Part shown: piece by piece, positions 10,481 to 20,976 of the stretch
Layout of the letters: each line of letters opens with the position of its first letter
How positions within the stretch are numbered: position 1 is the stretch's first letter
Origin: Streptomyces triticirhizae
GTDB taxonomy: Bacteria; Actinomycetota; Actinomycetes; Streptomycetales; Streptomycetaceae
Direction: 5' to 3'
Assembly (NCBI RefSeq): GCF_003696235.1
Contig: NZ_RFFJ01000005.1
Span: forward strand, 1-64,000
DNA length: 64,000 nucleotides
The notes under the pieces: model-generated
Seen by the model: only the letters and a program-made list of their open reading frames with translations
The model's database searches: none
What the model was told of the DNA's origin: nothing
Made by a program: the position numbers and the translations under genes

Positions 10481-11092
10481 TCAGCGGACCAGACCCCAAC
10501 GAAAACCCAAGGCCACGGCGTGTGCGCGGTCCGAGGCGCCCAACTTCTTGAACAGCCGACGGGCATGGGTCTTGACCGTGTCCTCGGAGAGAAACAACTC
10601 ACGGCCGATCTCCGCGTTGGACCGGCCGTGGCTCATGCCCTCCAGGACCTGGATCTCGCGCGCGGTCAGCGTGGGCGCCGCGCCCATGTCGGAGGACCGC
10701 AGCCGGCGGGGGGCCAGCCGCCAGGTCGGGTCGGCCAGGGCCTGGGTGACCGTGGCGCGCAACTCGGCGCGGGAGGCGTCCTTGTGGAGGTAGCCACGGG
10801 CGCCGGCGGCGACGGCCAGCGCCACGCCGTCGAGGTCCTCGGCCACCGTCAACATGATGATGCGGGCGCCGGGGTCGGCCGAGAGCAGCCGCCGGACCGT
10901 CTCGACGCCGCCGAGTCCCGGCATCCTGACGTCCATCAGGATGAGGTCCGAGCGGTCGGCGCCCCAGCGGCGGAGGACCTCCTCGCCGTTGGCCGCCGTC
11001 GTGACCCGCTCGACGCCGGGCACGGTCGCGACCGCGCGGCGGAGCGCCTCCCGGGCGAGCGGGGAGTCGTCGCAGACAAGGACAGAAGTCAT
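10481..11092 (-). CDS. bldM: Developmental response regulator BldM
   Basis: BldM is an orphan NarL/FixJ-type regulator needed for aerial mycelium and sporulation. It acts as a homodimer or as a heterodimer with WhiI. The 203-residue product has a receiver domain with LVCDDS at the N-terminus, the phospho-acceptor-type LILMDVRMPG, the Lys region GYLHKD, and a C-terminal LuxR helix-turn-helix (LTAREIQVLEGMSHGRSNAEIG). The length equals that known for BldM. I chose the ATG at 11092 with GGAGGG upstream; the upstream in-frame extension crosses the promoter. It diverges from whiD, and a sigma-BldN-type promoter lies about 100 bases upstream. Confidence 0.96.
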   Translation of the reverse strand: MTSVLVCDDSPLAREALRRAVATVPGVERVTTAANGEEVLRRWGADRSDLILMDVRMPGLGGVETVRRLLSADPGARIIMLTVAEDLDGVALAVAAGARGYLHKDASRAELRATVTQALADPTWRLAPRRLRSSDMGAAPTLTAREIQVLEGMSHGRSNAEIGRELFLSEDTVKTHARRLFKKLGASDRAHAVALGFRWGLVR

Positions 11093-11471
11093 GGCCGCCC
11101 TCCGCAGCTGATGCGCGTCACCTTGAGCCTCCAGGGAGTGTGAGTCGTCGTGCCGGCGGTTGACAGCCGAGCCAACCGCCTCCGCCCTCTCAACGATGGT
11201 CACCCGAAAGAGTTACGGCCTCCCACCTCACAGCATCTGCACTGTACGTGACCAGCTCATCACACCGAAGCCCCACTCCGACCAACACGCCACCGTCCCG
11301 GCTTATGACTGTTTGCCCTATTTAGTCCTTCTTTTCCGCTTTGACGTGTCTCAGGCTATATTCGGCGGGTAGTCATATTTACATCTACTTCCACGGTTCT
11401 TCTTGCTCGTGTTGCACGTGCTGGTCGTGAGTGCGGTCGCGGCGACGACCCCGATGACGATGGGACATGTC
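11093..11471. other. bldM-whiD divergent intergenic region
   Basis: These 379 bases hold the bldM promoter described separately. The stretch from about 11220 to 11400 is clearly richer in A/T than the rest of the window and should hold the whiD promoter. I could not assign a convincing -35/-10 pair on the plus strand. The segment GGGTAG at 11367-11372 resembles a sigma-B/F-type -10, but its -35 partner is unclear. Confidence 0.5.
11190..11217 (-). promoter_or_regulatory. Sigma-BldN-type promoter of bldM
   Basis: On the minus strand CGTAAC (-35, 11217-11212) is separated by 16 bases from CGTTGA (-10, 11195-11190). This matches the sigma-BldN consensus known for bldM p1. Transcription would start near 11183, giving a leader of about 90 bases. 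Confidence 0.8.
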
Positions 11472-11786
11472 ATGGCAGATTTCTCCCGCCTTCCCGGCCC
11501 CAACGCCGATCTGTGGGACTGGCAGTTGATGGCCGCCTGTCGGGGCGTGGACAGCTCGCTGTTCTTCCACCCCGAGGGGGAGCGCGGGGCCGCGCGCAGC
11601 GCCCGGGAGGAGGCGGCGAAGGAGGTGTGTATGCGGTGCCCGGTGCGGACCGAGTGCGCCGCGCACGCGCTCTCCGTGCGCGAGCCCTACGGGGTGTGGG
11701 GCGGGTTGACGGAGGACGAGCGCGAGGAGCTGCTCGGGCGGGCCAGGCGCGGGCTCGCCGAGAGCGGCGCCCAGCGCCAGCGCTGA
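11472..11786 (+). CDS. whiD: WhiB-family iron-sulfur regulator WhiD
   Basis: WhiD is a small 4Fe-4S transcription factor required late in sporulation; WhiB-family proteins act by binding the principal sigma factor. The 104-residue product begins MADFSRLPGPNADLWDW and has the four cluster cysteines (AACRG, then CMRCPVRTEC) and the family turn GVWGGL, followed by a basic C-terminus. The ATG at 11472 gives the known WhiD N-terminus; upstream in-frame starts add only unrelated residues. Placement beside bldM, the sigma factor and groESL matches S. coelicolor whiD and mycobacterial whiB3. Confidence 0.95.
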   Translation: MADFSRLPGPNADLWDWQLMAACRGVDSSLFFHPEGERGAARSAREEAAKEVCMRCPVRTECAAHALSVREPYGVWGGLTEDEREELLGRARRGLAESGAQRQR

Positions 11787-11837
11787 CCGGCGCGCGCACG
11801 GTTCCGGCGCGCTCCCCCGAGCGACTACGGTCGCCCC

Positions 11838-12689
11838 ATGACGACAGCGTTGGTGACCGGGGCGACCGCCGGAATCGGTGCGGCCTTCGCCCGCAGACTG
11901 GCCGGCGACGGCCTCGACCTGGTGTTGGTGGCCAGGAACGGCGAGCGACTGGCCGCCCTGGCGGCCGAGTTGACCGAACGGCACGGCGTCGCGGCGACCG
12001 CGCTGCCCGCCGACCTGGCCACCGACGAGGGCCTGGAGGCGGTGGCCGAGCGGCTGGCCGACGCCGAGCGCCCGGTCGACCTGCTGGTCAACAACGCCGG
12101 CTTCGGCCTGAGCGGCGGCTTCACCCGCGCGCCGCTCGCCGACGAGCTGCGGATGCTGCGCGTGCACTGCGAGGCGGTGCTGCGGCTGACCTCGGCGGCG
12201 GTGCCGGGAATGCGGGAGCGCGGGCGCGGCGGGGTGGTGAACGTGGCCTCGGTGGCGGCGTTCGTCCCGCGCGGCACCTATGGCGCGTCCAAGGCGTGGG
12301 TGGTGCGGTTCACCGAGGGCGCGGCGCTGGAGCTGGCGGGCAGCGGGGTGCGGCTGATGGCGCTGTGCCCGGGCTTCGTGCGCACGGAGTTCCACCAGCG
12401 GGCCCAGATGGACGTGACGGCGCTGCCCGGCTGGATGTGGCTGGACGCGGACCGGGTGGTGGCCACGGCGCTGCGCGACCTTGCGCGGCGGCGGGTGGTG
12501 AGCGTTCCGGGCTTCCGGTACAGGGCGCTGCTGGGCGCGGCCAGGCTGCTGCCGGTGGGCGCGCTGGGCCGCGTGTCGGCGCGCGCGGGGCGGGAGTTCG
12601 GGCCGCGCCGTGGGGGCGATGGGCCGGGCCGGATCGCCCGGCGGGAGACGGCACGACCGACCGGTGACCCCGAAAAATCGGGCAAATAA
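11838..12689 (+). CDS. Short-chain dehydrogenase/reductase
   Basis: The 283-residue classical SDR probably uses NAD(P)H to reduce or oxidise a carbonyl substrate that cannot be named from sequence. It has the cofactor loop GATAGIG (8-14), NNAG, the catalytic Ser region NVASVAAF and the YGASK Tyr/Lys pair. After about residue 220 it carries a hydrophobic and basic C-terminal extension ([18 protein letters not shown]) common in membrane-associated DltE-like SDRs. It follows whiD by 51 bases on the same strand. Confidence 0.9.
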   Translation: MTTALVTGATAGIGAAFARRLAGDGLDLVLVARNGERLAALAAELTERHGVAATALPADLATDEGLEAVAERLADAERPVDLLVNNAGFGLSGGFTRAPLADELRMLRVHCEAVLRLTSAAVPGMRERGRGGVVNVASVAAFVPRGTYGASKAWVVRFTEGAALELAGSGVRLMALCPGFVRTEFHQRAQMDVTALPGWMWLDADRVVATALRDLARRRVVSVPGFRYRALLGAARLLPVGALGRVSARAGREFGPRRGGDGPGRIARRETARPTGDPEKSGK

Positions 12690-12746
12690 CACAACTCGCC
12701 TAGAGTGGTTCGCCAGGGGATCAGTCGCGCGAGCCATGGACGGGCC

Positions 12747-13442
12747 ATGATTTTTGTACAGGTAGTCGAACTCACCACCCACCGTGTCAACGAGGTCAAC
12801 GAGCTGCTGGACACCTGGATCGAGGCGACCCGGGGGAAGCGGACGTTGACCCGCGTGGTGCTCGCCAGGGACGAGGGCGACGTCTCGCACCTGATGATGC
12901 TGGCGACGTTCCCCTCCCGCGAGGCGGCCAGGGAGAACTCCCAACTCCCCGAGACCGAACGGATCTTCCGGCATCTGGTGGCGCTCTGCGACGACGTGCC
13001 CCGGTTCACCGACCTGGAGGTGCTGCGCGACGAGGAACTCAACAAGCGGGTGGTGCGGCGCTATCTGACCGAGGTGATCAACGAGGGCACCCTGAGCGTG
13101 GCCGACGAGCTGTGCGTGCCGCACTTCCACGAGCACGACCCGGCCAGCCCCAACGAGCCGCTCGACCTGGCCGACGCCAAGACCTCCGTGGCCCGCTGGC
13201 TTGGCACGCTGCGGCCGACGTTCGTGATCGAGGACCAGGTGGCCGAGGGGAACCTGGTCTCCACCCGGTTCACCGTGACCGGCACCCACAGCGGGGACCT
13301 CATGGGCCTGGGCGCCACCGGCCGGCCGGTGCGGGTGACCGGGCAGGTCACCCACCGCTTCGAGCACGGACTGCTCGCCGAGTCCTGGTGGAACTGGGAC
13401 CAGCTGGGCCTGCTCTCCCAACTCGGCCTGGTGGCACTGTAG
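12747..13442 (+). CDS. Ester cyclase/SnoaL-like protein with N-terminal ABM-like domain
   Basis: The 231-residue product appears to have two parts. Residues 1-90 (MIFVQVVELTTHRVNEVNEL) resemble the ferredoxin-like fold of antibiotic-biosynthesis-monooxygenase or Dabb proteins. Residues 95-231 (RRYLTEVINEGTLSVADELCVPHFHEHDP) show the SnoaL-like polyketide/ester cyclase pattern with the late WNWDQLGLLSQLG signature. The function is unknown; a small-molecule binding or cyclase role is inferred from the family only. The ATG at 12747 has a GGACGG site; an earlier in-frame start at 12705 is less likely. It converges on groEL with a 34-base gap. Confidence 0.78.
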   Translation: MIFVQVVELTTHRVNEVNELLDTWIEATRGKRTLTRVVLARDEGDVSHLMMLATFPSREAARENSQLPETERIFRHLVALCDDVPRFTDLEVLRDEELNKRVVRRYLTEVINEGTLSVADELCVPHFHEHDPASPNEPLDLADAKTSVARWLGTLRPTFVIEDQVAEGNLVSTRFTVTGTHSGDLMGLGATGRPVRVTGQVTHRFEHGLLAESWWNWDQLGLLSQLGLVAL

Positions 13443-13476
13443 GAGAGGCCCGGGGCCCGGCCGTCGTGCGGGGACG

Positions 13477-15138
<1,662 letters not shown>

Positions 15139-15235
15139 TCAGGCCGCAATCAGGCCGCTGGAATCAGACCGCGCCCCGGCCCCGGCAACTGGTACAGCGC
15201 GGGTTCCGAGGCGCGGCGCGACAAGCGTCGGTGCG

Positions 15236-15544
15236 TTACTTCTCGACGATCGCGAGAACGTCGCGGGCCGAGAGGACGAGGTACTCCTCGTTGTTGTACT
15301 TGACCTCGGTGCCGCCGTACTTGCTGTACAGCACGATGTCGCCGACCTTGACGTCGAGCGGCAGACGGTTGCCGTCCTCGAAGCGGCCCGGGCCCACGGC
15401 CAGGACGGTGCCCTCCTGGGGCTTCTCCTTGGCGGTGTCCGGAATGACCAGGCCCGAGGCCGTGGTCTGCTCGGCGTCGAGCGGCTGGACCACGATGCGG
15501 TCCTCAAGCGGCTTGATGGCAACCTTGGAGCTGGCGGTCGTCAC
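15236..15544 (-). CDS. groES: Co-chaperonin GroES
   Basis: This 102-residue GroES forms the heptameric lid of GroEL. It begins [20 protein letters not shown], contains the mobile-loop region [21 protein letters not shown] and ends in the conserved [13 protein letters not shown]. It is the first gene of the groES-groEL operon, preceded by a GGGGGAGG ribosome site and a promoter flanked by two CIRCE operators. Confidence 0.98.
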   Translation of the reverse strand: MTTASSKVAIKPLEDRIVVQPLDAEQTTASGLVIPDTAKEKPQEGTVLAVGPGRFEDGNRLPLDVKVGDIVLYSKYGGTEVKYNNEEYLVLSARDVLAIVEK

Positions 15545-15645
15545 GATCCGACCTCCCCCTTCGGAGATCTCACGGGGTTATCTATGGCTGGATGGCGACC
15601 TGGTGGACCCGTCGTCGCGGGTGCCGAGTCCGCCTGTCGCACGGT

Positions 15646-15672
15646 CTGGCACTCTTTGAGTGAGAGTGCCAG
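15646..15672 (-). promoter_or_regulatory. CIRCE operator (promoter-proximal transcribed copy)
   Basis: CTGGCACTC, a nine-base spacer and GAGTGCCAG form a perfect 9-9-9 inverted repeat, the binding site of the heat-shock repressor HrcA. It starts right at the predicted groES transcription start. Confidence 0.92.
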
Positions 15673-15677
15673 CCACG

Positions 15678-15706
15678 AGACTAGGCCGCGGTTAGCACTC
15701 AGTCAA
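15678..15706 (-). promoter_or_regulatory. Vegetative promoter of groES-groEL
   Basis: On the minus strand TTGACT (15706-15701) and TAGTCT (15683-15678) are spaced by 17 bases, a good HrdB-type promoter. The -35 lies inside the spacer of the upstream CIRCE, so repressor binding would block RNA polymerase. Confidence 0.82.
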
Positions 15707-15718
15707 CTAGAGTGCCAA
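15692..15718 (-). promoter_or_regulatory. CIRCE operator overlapping the -35
   Basis: TTAGCACTC, nine bases, then GAGTGCCAA: 17 of 18 arm positions match the CIRCE consensus TTAGCACTC-N9-GAGTGCTAA. It covers the groES -35 box. Confidence 0.95.
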
Positions 15719-15741
15719 CGCGCCGGCCCCGGCGGGCGTTC

Positions 15742-16893
15742 TCACAGGTAGTCCTCCAACCGCGCGACGGCGAAGCCCTGCTCGGTCGCGGCGTCCAGCA
15801 GCCGGCGGACCATGTCCGTCATCGCCGCGTCCCACTCGGCCTCGCCCCGGAAGTGGGTGAGCACGATGTCCCCGGGGTGGAACCTCCGGTCGGCCCGCCC
15901 GTACTCGATCCGGTCGGGGAACGCCTCGGCCGCCCACAGCGGCACCACCTCGATCCCGCACGCGGCGGCGGCCCGCAGGGTGGCCTCGTCGTAGGCCCCG
16001 TAGGGCGGCCGGAAGAGCTTGGGGCGATGCCCCAACTCCTTTTCCAGGATGTCCTGTTGACCGCAGATCTCGGCGCGCTGCTCGGCCTCGCCGAGCTTGT
16101 CCATCTGGCGGTGGGTGATCGAGTGGTTGTGCATCCCGTAGCCGGCGCGCCGGGCCTCGCGGAAGTAGCCGTAGTCCTCGCGCGCGACCTCGTCGGAGAG
16201 GAAGCCGCTCATCGGAACGTCCAGGCCGCGCAGCATCTCCAGCAGCGCGGGGTCCTTGTCGGCGCCGTCGTCCACGGTCAGGAAGATGACCTTCTCGTCC
16301 GTCGGCACCTGGACGATCACCGGCGGCAGCCCCTCGCCCTTCAGATGCCCGGGCTCGGTGGTCAGCTCGGGCTTCTTCTCGGGGGGCGTTGGCGCGCGCA
16401 GCGGCGCCTTGCGCAGTTTCCACTGCTTGACGGCCGCGCCCCGGCGCACTTCGGCGCGGTGGAGCCGGTCGGCGTACGCCTGGAGCGAGTGCGCGATGTC
16501 GGGCGCCTGCACGCGCTGCGGCACGCCGAGGAACGGGGCGCCCCGGGCGGTGGGTGCCGCGATCTCGGCGGTGAGGGTGCGCCAACGGGGCTCGTCCGGC
16601 GGCGGGTCGGGGCGCAGCGGGGGCGGGATGCCGACGCCGGAGCAGACCACGGCCAGCACGGTGGCGCCGCCGAGCGCGCCGTAGCGGCGCAGCCTGGCGC
16701 GGAGCGGCCGACTCCCGTGGCCCGACCCGCCGTTGCTCGACCCGCCGTGGCCCGTCCGGCCGCTGTCGCGCAGGGCGGTGAGGCGGGCGAGGAGGGCGGC
16801 GGTCGCGCGGGGGCGGGCATGGCGGGGTGCGCGGGCCCGAACCCTGAGCCGATCCTTCCAGTCGTTTTGTACTACTTGTCGGATTAGCTTCAT
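15742..16893 (-). CDS. Polysaccharide deacetylase (NodB-type), membrane-anchored
   Basis: This predicted carbohydrate esterase family 4 enzyme probably acts on peptidoglycan or another N-acetylated cell-surface glycan. The catalytic domain occupies roughly residues 190-383. It shows the metal/base motif TVDDGAD, the HSITH metal histidines, the RPPYGAYD motif and a late LTHF, all in CE4 order. A basic N-terminus followed by one hydrophobic segment ([18 protein letters not shown]) suggests an uncleaved anchor or signal. The ATG at 16893 gives [12 protein letters not shown] but has no clear ribosome site, so the start is uncertain. It diverges from the methyltransferase gene. Confidence 0.88.
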   Translation of the reverse strand: MKLIRQVVQNDWKDRLRVRARAPRHARPRATAALLARLTALRDSGRTGHGGSSNGGSGHGSRPLRARLRRYGALGGATVLAVVCSGVGIPPPLRPDPPPDEPRWRTLTAEIAAPTARGAPFLGVPQRVQAPDIAHSLQAYADRLHRAEVRRGAAVKQWKLRKAPLRAPTPPEKKPELTTEPGHLKGEGLPPVIVQVPTDEKVIFLTVDDGADKDPALLEMLRGLDVPMSGFLSDEVAREDYGYFREARRAGYGMHNHSITHRQMDKLGEAEQRAEICGQQDILEKELGHRPKLFRPPYGAYDEATLRAAAACGIEVVPLWAAEAFPDRIEYGRADRRFHPGDIVLTHFRGEAEWDAAMTDMVRRLLDAATEQGFAVARLEDYL

Positions 16894-16957
16894 GGTTCGG
16901 GATGGTGCCACCGGGAACCGCGACTCCCCCGCAGCCGCCCCCGGCCGCCCGGGCAGA

Positions 16958-18238
16958 ATGACTCGGGTGGCCCCACCCCCCGAACACCCCCCCGAGCGAC
17001 CCCCCGCGCCGGACCCCGAAGCCCCGGACGCGACCGCCGCGTTCGCCGCCCTGCTCACCGAGCCGGGCCAGCGGCTGCTGGAGCGGGTGCGGGAGGTCAC
17101 GCCGGCCGAGGAGCTGGCCGTGGCGACCCGGCTGCGCCGGGAGCACCCGCCCGCGCTGGTCGCCGCCGCGCTCGGGCAGGCCCGGCTGCGGCAGCGGGCC
17201 GAGGCCAAGTTCGGCGCGGACGCGGCCGCGATGTACTTCACCCCCGAGGGGCTGGAACAGGCCACCCGGACCTCCGTCGCCGACCGGCGCGCGAGCCGGC
17301 TGGCCCGCGCCGGCGTGCGCCGGGTCGCCGACCTGTGCTGCGGGATCGGCGGCGACGCCATCGCGCTGGCCCGCGCCGGCCTGCGCGTGCTCGCGGTGGA
17401 CCGTTCGCCGCTGACCTGCGCGGTCGCCGAGGCCAACGCGGCGGCGCTGGGCCTGGCCGACCGGATCGAGGTGCGGTGCGCGCCCGTCGAGACGGTCGCG
17501 GACGCCGAACTCGGCGGGCGGGTCGGCGCCTTGGACGCGGTGTTCGTGGACCCGGCGCGGCGCGGCGGCCGGGGCCGGATCTTCGACCCGGAGTCCTACT
17601 CGCCGCCGCTGTCCTGGGCGTTGGCCACCGCCACCCGGCTGCCGAACGCCGCGCTGAAGATCGCCCCCGGCGTGCCGCACGAGGCGATCCCGCCCGAGGC
17701 CGAGGCCGAGTGGGTCTCCCACCGGGGCGAGGTCAAGGAGGCGGTGCTGTGGTTCGGCGACGTCGCCACGCCGGGGCTGCGCCGGGCCACGCTGCTGCCC
17801 GGCGGCCACTCGCTGGCCGGCGCCCCCGAGCCGGCCCCGGCCGGCGCGCCAGGACGCTACCTGTACGAGCCGGACGGCGCGGTGATCAGGGCCGGCCTGG
17901 TGGGCGCGGTGGCCGAGGCGATCGGAGGCCGGCTGCTGGACCCGAGCATCGCCTACCTGACCGGCGACGCGCCCGCGCCGACCCCCTACGCGACGGCGTA
18001 CGAGATCACCGATGTGCTGCCGTTCCACCTCAAGCGGCTGCGGGCGCTGCTGCGCGAGCGGGACGTCGGCACGCTGACCGTCAAGAAGCGGGGCTCGGCG
18101 ATCACCCCCGAGGAGCTGCTGCGCCGGGTCAGGCCCAGCGGGCGGAACGCGGCCACCGTCTTCCTGACCCGGGTCGCAGGCGCCCCCAGCATGATCCTGG
18201 GCCGGCCGCTGGCGAACGTCAGGACTCCACCGGTGTGA
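16958..18238 (+). CDS. Class I SAM-dependent methyltransferase with THUMP-like C-terminal domain
   Basis: The 426-residue product has a Rossmann methyltransferase core (about 100-260) with the SAM loop ADLCCGIGGDAIALA, an acidic ribose-binding VLAVDRS and the catalytic-region FVDPARR. The C-terminal third (YEITDVLPFHLKRLRALLRER, then TVKKRGSAITPEELLRRV) matches the THUMP-like domain of actinobacterial putative RNA methyltransferases. The substrate is unknown, with RNA likely. The N-terminus is a Pro/Glu-rich tail, and the ATG at 16958 or a GTG nine bases later could be the start. Its last 20 bases overlap the convergent small gene downstream. Confidence 0.85.
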   Translation: MTRVAPPPEHPPERPPAPDPEAPDATAAFAALLTEPGQRLLERVREVTPAEELAVATRLRREHPPALVAAALGQARLRQRAEAKFGADAAAMYFTPEGLEQATRTSVADRRASRLARAGVRRVADLCCGIGGDAIALARAGLRVLAVDRSPLTCAVAEANAAALGLADRIEVRCAPVETVADAELGGRVGALDAVFVDPARRGGRGRIFDPESYSPPLSWALATATRLPNAALKIAPGVPHEAIPPEAEAEWVSHRGEVKEAVLWFGDVATPGLRRATLLPGGHSLAGAPEPAPAGAPGRYLYEPDGAVIRAGLVGAVAEAIGGRLLDPSIAYLTGDAPAPTPYATAYEITDVLPFHLKRLRALLRERDVGTLTVKKRGSAITPEELLRRVRPSGRNAATVFLTRVAGAPSMILGRPLANVRTPPV

Positions 18239-18470
18239 AGCGCCAGCGGTGTGGCGGGCGGGCCAGCAACTCCCCCGGCGGGTCCGGGAGTTCGGGCGGA
18301 ACGGGCACCGCGTCCGGCCACCAGGTGATCACCAGCACCCGGTCCTGGGGCGCGACGAACGTCTCCCTGCGCTCCGGCGCCGGGTCCAGGCGCCGCGCGC
18401 GGGCCCAGGCCAGCAGGTCCTCGCCCCGCCCCGGGGCGGCCTTCGCCTCCCACATCAGCGCCAGCGCCAT
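18219..18470 (-). CDS. Small hypothetical protein, translationally coupled to tsaD
   Basis: This 83-residue product begins [22 protein letters not shown] and contains RVLVITWWPD and a Pro-rich C-terminus (VPPELPDPPGELL). The pattern MWEAKAAPGRG...LAWA resembles short ABM-like ferredoxin folds, but I do not recognise a specific family. Its ATG shares one base with the tsaD stop (TGATG), which implies coupled translation as the last gene of the tsaB-rimI-tsaD operon. The 3' end overlaps the convergent methyltransferase gene by 20 bases. Confidence 0.75.
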   Translation of the reverse strand: MALALMWEAKAAPGRGEDLLAWARARRLDPAPERRETFVAPQDRVLVITWWPDAVPVPPELPDPPGELLARPPHRWRFTPVES

Positions 18471-19525
18471 CAGCCCGGCTCCCCCGCCGGAACCAGCGGC
18501 TCGGTCACCGGCAGCGAGGAGTCGGCCGGCAGGTCCCACGCGGACGGCGGCCGGTTCCTGGCCACCATCTCGGCGCCCAGCGCCGCCACCATCGCGCCGT
18601 TGTCCGTGCACAGCCCGGGCCGGGGCACCCGCAGGGTGATGCCGGCGGCCGCGCAGCGCTCCTCGGCCATCGCGCGCAGCCGGGAGTTGGCGGCCACCCC
18701 GCCGCCGATCATCAGGTGGTCCACGCCCTGTTCGCGGCAGGCGCGGACGGCCTTGCGGGTGAGCACGTCGGTGACCGCCTCCTGGAACGAGGCCGCCACG
18801 TCGGCCACCGGCACGTCCAGGCCGGCCCGCCGCTGGGTCTCGACCCAGCGCGCCACCGCCGTCTTCAGCCCGGAGAAGGAGAAGTCGAACGGCGCGTCCC
18901 TGGGCCCGGTCAGCCCGCGCGGGAAGGCGATCGCGTTCGGGTCGCCGGCCCGCGCCTCCCGGTCGATCGCGGGCCCGCCGGGGAAGCCGAGCCCCAGCAC
19001 CCGGGCGACCTTGTCGAACGCCTCGCCCGCCGCGTCGTCGATGGTGGCGCCCAACGGGCGGACGTCCGTGGTGATGTCGGGCGCCAGCAGCAGCGAGGAG
19101 TGGCCGCCGGAGACCAGCAGCGCCATGGTCGGCTCGGGCAGCCGCCCGTGCTCCAGCTGGTCGACGCAGATGTGCGAGGCGAGGTGGTTCACCCCGTAGA
19201 GCGGCTTGTCCAACGCGTAGGCGTACGCCTTGGCCGCCGAGACGCCCACCAGCAGCGCGCCGGCCAGGCCCGGGCCGGCCGTGACGGCGATGCCGTCCAG
19301 GTCGCCGGCCGCCACGCCCGCCTGGGCCAGGGCCCGTTCGATGGTGGGAACCATCGCCTCCAGGTGCGCGCGGCTGGCGATCTCCGGGACGACGCCGCCG
19401 TAGCGGGCGTGGTCGTCGACGCTGGAGGCGACCGCGTCGGCCAGCAGCGTGGTGCCGCGCACCACGCCCACGCCCGTCTCGTCGCAGGAGGTCTCGATGC
19501 CCAGGACCAGCGGTTCGTCGGCCAT
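18470..19525 (-). CDS. tsaD: tRNA N6-adenosine threonylcarbamoyltransferase
   Basis: TsaD transfers threonylcarbamoyl from its AMP intermediate to A37 of ANN-decoding tRNAs, working with TsaB and TsaE. The 351-residue protein starts [20 protein letters not shown]. It has [15 protein letters not shown], the metal-binding VNHLASH histidines and the nucleotide-binding [11 protein letters not shown]. It is the third gene of the cluster tsaB-rimI-tsaD and follows rimI by three bases; a GAGGA ribosome site lies within the rimI 3' end. Confidence 0.97.
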   Translation of the reverse strand: MADEPLVLGIETSCDETGVGVVRGTTLLADAVASSVDDHARYGGVVPEIASRAHLEAMVPTIERALAQAGVAAGDLDGIAVTAGPGLAGALLVGVSAAKAYAYALDKPLYGVNHLASHICVDQLEHGRLPEPTMALLVSGGHSSLLLAPDITTDVRPLGATIDDAAGEAFDKVARVLGLGFPGGPAIDREARAGDPNAIAFPRGLTGPRDAPFDFSFSGLKTAVARWVETQRRAGLDVPVADVAASFQEAVTDVLTRKAVRACREQGVDHLMIGGGVAANSRLRAMAEERCAAAGITLRVPRPGLCTDNGAMVAALGAEMVARNRPPSAWDLPADSSLPVTEPLVPAGEPG

Positions 19526-19528
19526 TCC

Positions 19529-20116
19529 TCAGGATTCGCTTTCTTCCATGTCCGGCTCGTTCGTGTCGGGGCCCGGGCTCGCCGGGTCGGGCCGCCCGGC
19601 GGCCAGTTCCCTGCGCATCACCAGCGCGTCGCGGTTCCCCGGCTGGTAGTAGCCGCGCCTGATGCCGACCTGCTCGAAGCCGAAGCGGCGGTAGAGCCGC
19701 TTCGCCGGCTCGTTGTCCACCCGGACCTCCAGCATGACCGCCGTGCTGCCGAACGCCGCCGCGCCCGCCAGCATCCGGGTCAGCAGCCGGCCGCCGAGCC
19801 CGGTGCCCTGGTGGGCGCCGGTGACGCCGATGGTCATCACCTCGGCGACGTCCCCGGCCACGCCGAGCCCGGCATAGCCGGCCAGCCCGACCTCGCCGGG
19901 GGCCTCGGCCACCACGTAGTCGCGGGTCGGCTCCGGCCCGCCGGCGCCGGCCAGTTCGGACCAGAGCATCCCCGCCGACCAGGCGTCCTGCGCGAACAGC
20001 TCGGCCTCCAGGGCCAGCACCGGCTCGATGTCCCACCAGCGCATCGCGCGCAACGTCACGCCGCTGGCCGTCGCGTTCGCGCCGTTCGCCCCGCTGGTCC
20101 GGTCGCTCTGGCTCAT
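19529..20116 (-). CDS. rimI: Ribosomal protein S18-alanine N-acetyltransferase
   Basis: RimI acetylates the N-terminal Ala of ribosomal protein S18 using acetyl-CoA. The GNAT core covers about residues 20-165, with WWDIEPVLALEAELF, the acetyl-CoA loop HQGTGLGGRLL and the late EVRVDNEPAKRLYRRFGFEQVG. The 195-residue length includes a low-complexity N-terminal tail (about 20 residues, Gly/Asn/Ala) and a Pro/Glu-rich C-terminal tail beyond the usual fold. Its ATG overlaps the tsaB stop (ATGA), which places it in the same operon. Confidence 0.93.
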   Translation of the reverse strand: MSQSDRTSGANGANATASGVTLRAMRWWDIEPVLALEAELFAQDAWSAGMLWSELAGAGGPEPTRDYVVAEAPGEVGLAGYAGLGVAGDVAEVMTIGVTGAHQGTGLGGRLLTRMLAGAAAFGSTAVMLEVRVDNEPAKRLYRRFGFEQVGIRRGYYQPGNRDALVMRRELAAGRPDPASPGPDTNEPDMEESES

Positions 20117-20802
20117 CGCCTGGCGCTCGCCTCCGCCGGCGGGGGCGTGACCGCCTTGTAGCCCGCCGGCTCGCGCGCGTCCGGACGGCGCAGATAGAGC
20201 GGCCGGGGCGCGTCCAACGGCGCGCCCACGGCCAGCGCGCTGGCGGCGATCGCCGCCAGCGCGCTGGCGGAGGCGTGCGCCGGCAGATCGGCGCGCGCGC
20301 CGGGGAACGCCTCCGGGTAGAGCGCGGTGCCCGCGCCCACCGCCGGCCGGTCGGCGACCCGTTCGGCGATCTCGCCCGGGCGGTCCACCGCCGGGCCGCC
20401 GACGCGGGTGTCGGCGTCGGCGTACTCGGCCCAGTACACCTCCTTGCGGCGGGCGTCCGTCGCCACCACGAAGGGCTCGCGCAGCCCGCTGGCGTGCGCG
20501 ATGCCGTCGAGGGTGCAGACCCCGTACACCGGAACGCCCCGGGCGGCGCCCAGCGCGGCGGCCGTCACCAGGCCGACGCGCAGCCCCGTGTAGGGACCGG
20601 GCCCGGTGCCGGCGACCAGCGCCCCGACGTCGGCGATCCGCCGCCCGGCCTCGGTCAGCACCGCGTCGACGGACGGCATCAGCAACTCCCCGTGCCGGCG
20701 GGCGTCCACCCGCTCCCGCGCGGCGAGCACCCGGCCCGCCTCGGCGTCGAAGAGGGCAACGGTGACGGCGGGGGTCGCGGTGTCCAGGGCGAGCAGCAGC
20801 AC
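20113..20802 (-). CDS. tsaB: tRNA threonylcarbamoyladenosine biosynthesis protein TsaB
   Basis: TsaB is the non-catalytic partner that dimerises with TsaD. The 229-residue product shows the ASKHA-fold start VLLLALDTATPAVTVALF, then RRHGELLMPSVDAVL and the signature GTGPGPYTGLRVGL. I chose the GTG at 20802 because the fold starts there; the frame extends upstream without family similarity. TACGCT sits six bases before this GTG, so the transcript may be leaderless (inference). It is first in tsaB-rimI-tsaD-small gene. Confidence 0.94.
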   Translation of the reverse strand: MLLLALDTATPAVTVALFDAEAGRVLAARERVDARRHGELLMPSVDAVLTEAGRRIADVGALVAGTGPGPYTGLRVGLVTAAALGAARGVPVYGVCTLDGIAHASGLREPFVVATDARRKEVYWAEYADADTRVGGPAVDRPGEIAERVADRPAVGAGTALYPEAFPGARADLPAHASASALAAIAASALAVGAPLDAPRPLYLRRPDAREPAGYKAVTPPPAEASARR

Positions 20803-20976
20803 GCAGCAAGCGTACGGCGCCGCCGAAGTCCCCCCGACGCCTGGTAGCTTCGATGGGCGGAGCCCGCCCGGGCCTCCGCGTCCGAAATCTTGACAGGTCC
20901 CAGGCAGAGCACGTCGGGAACGCGGCTCTCGTCGCGAACGAACGCGGCTCTCGTCCCGAAAGGCGGCAACGACACC

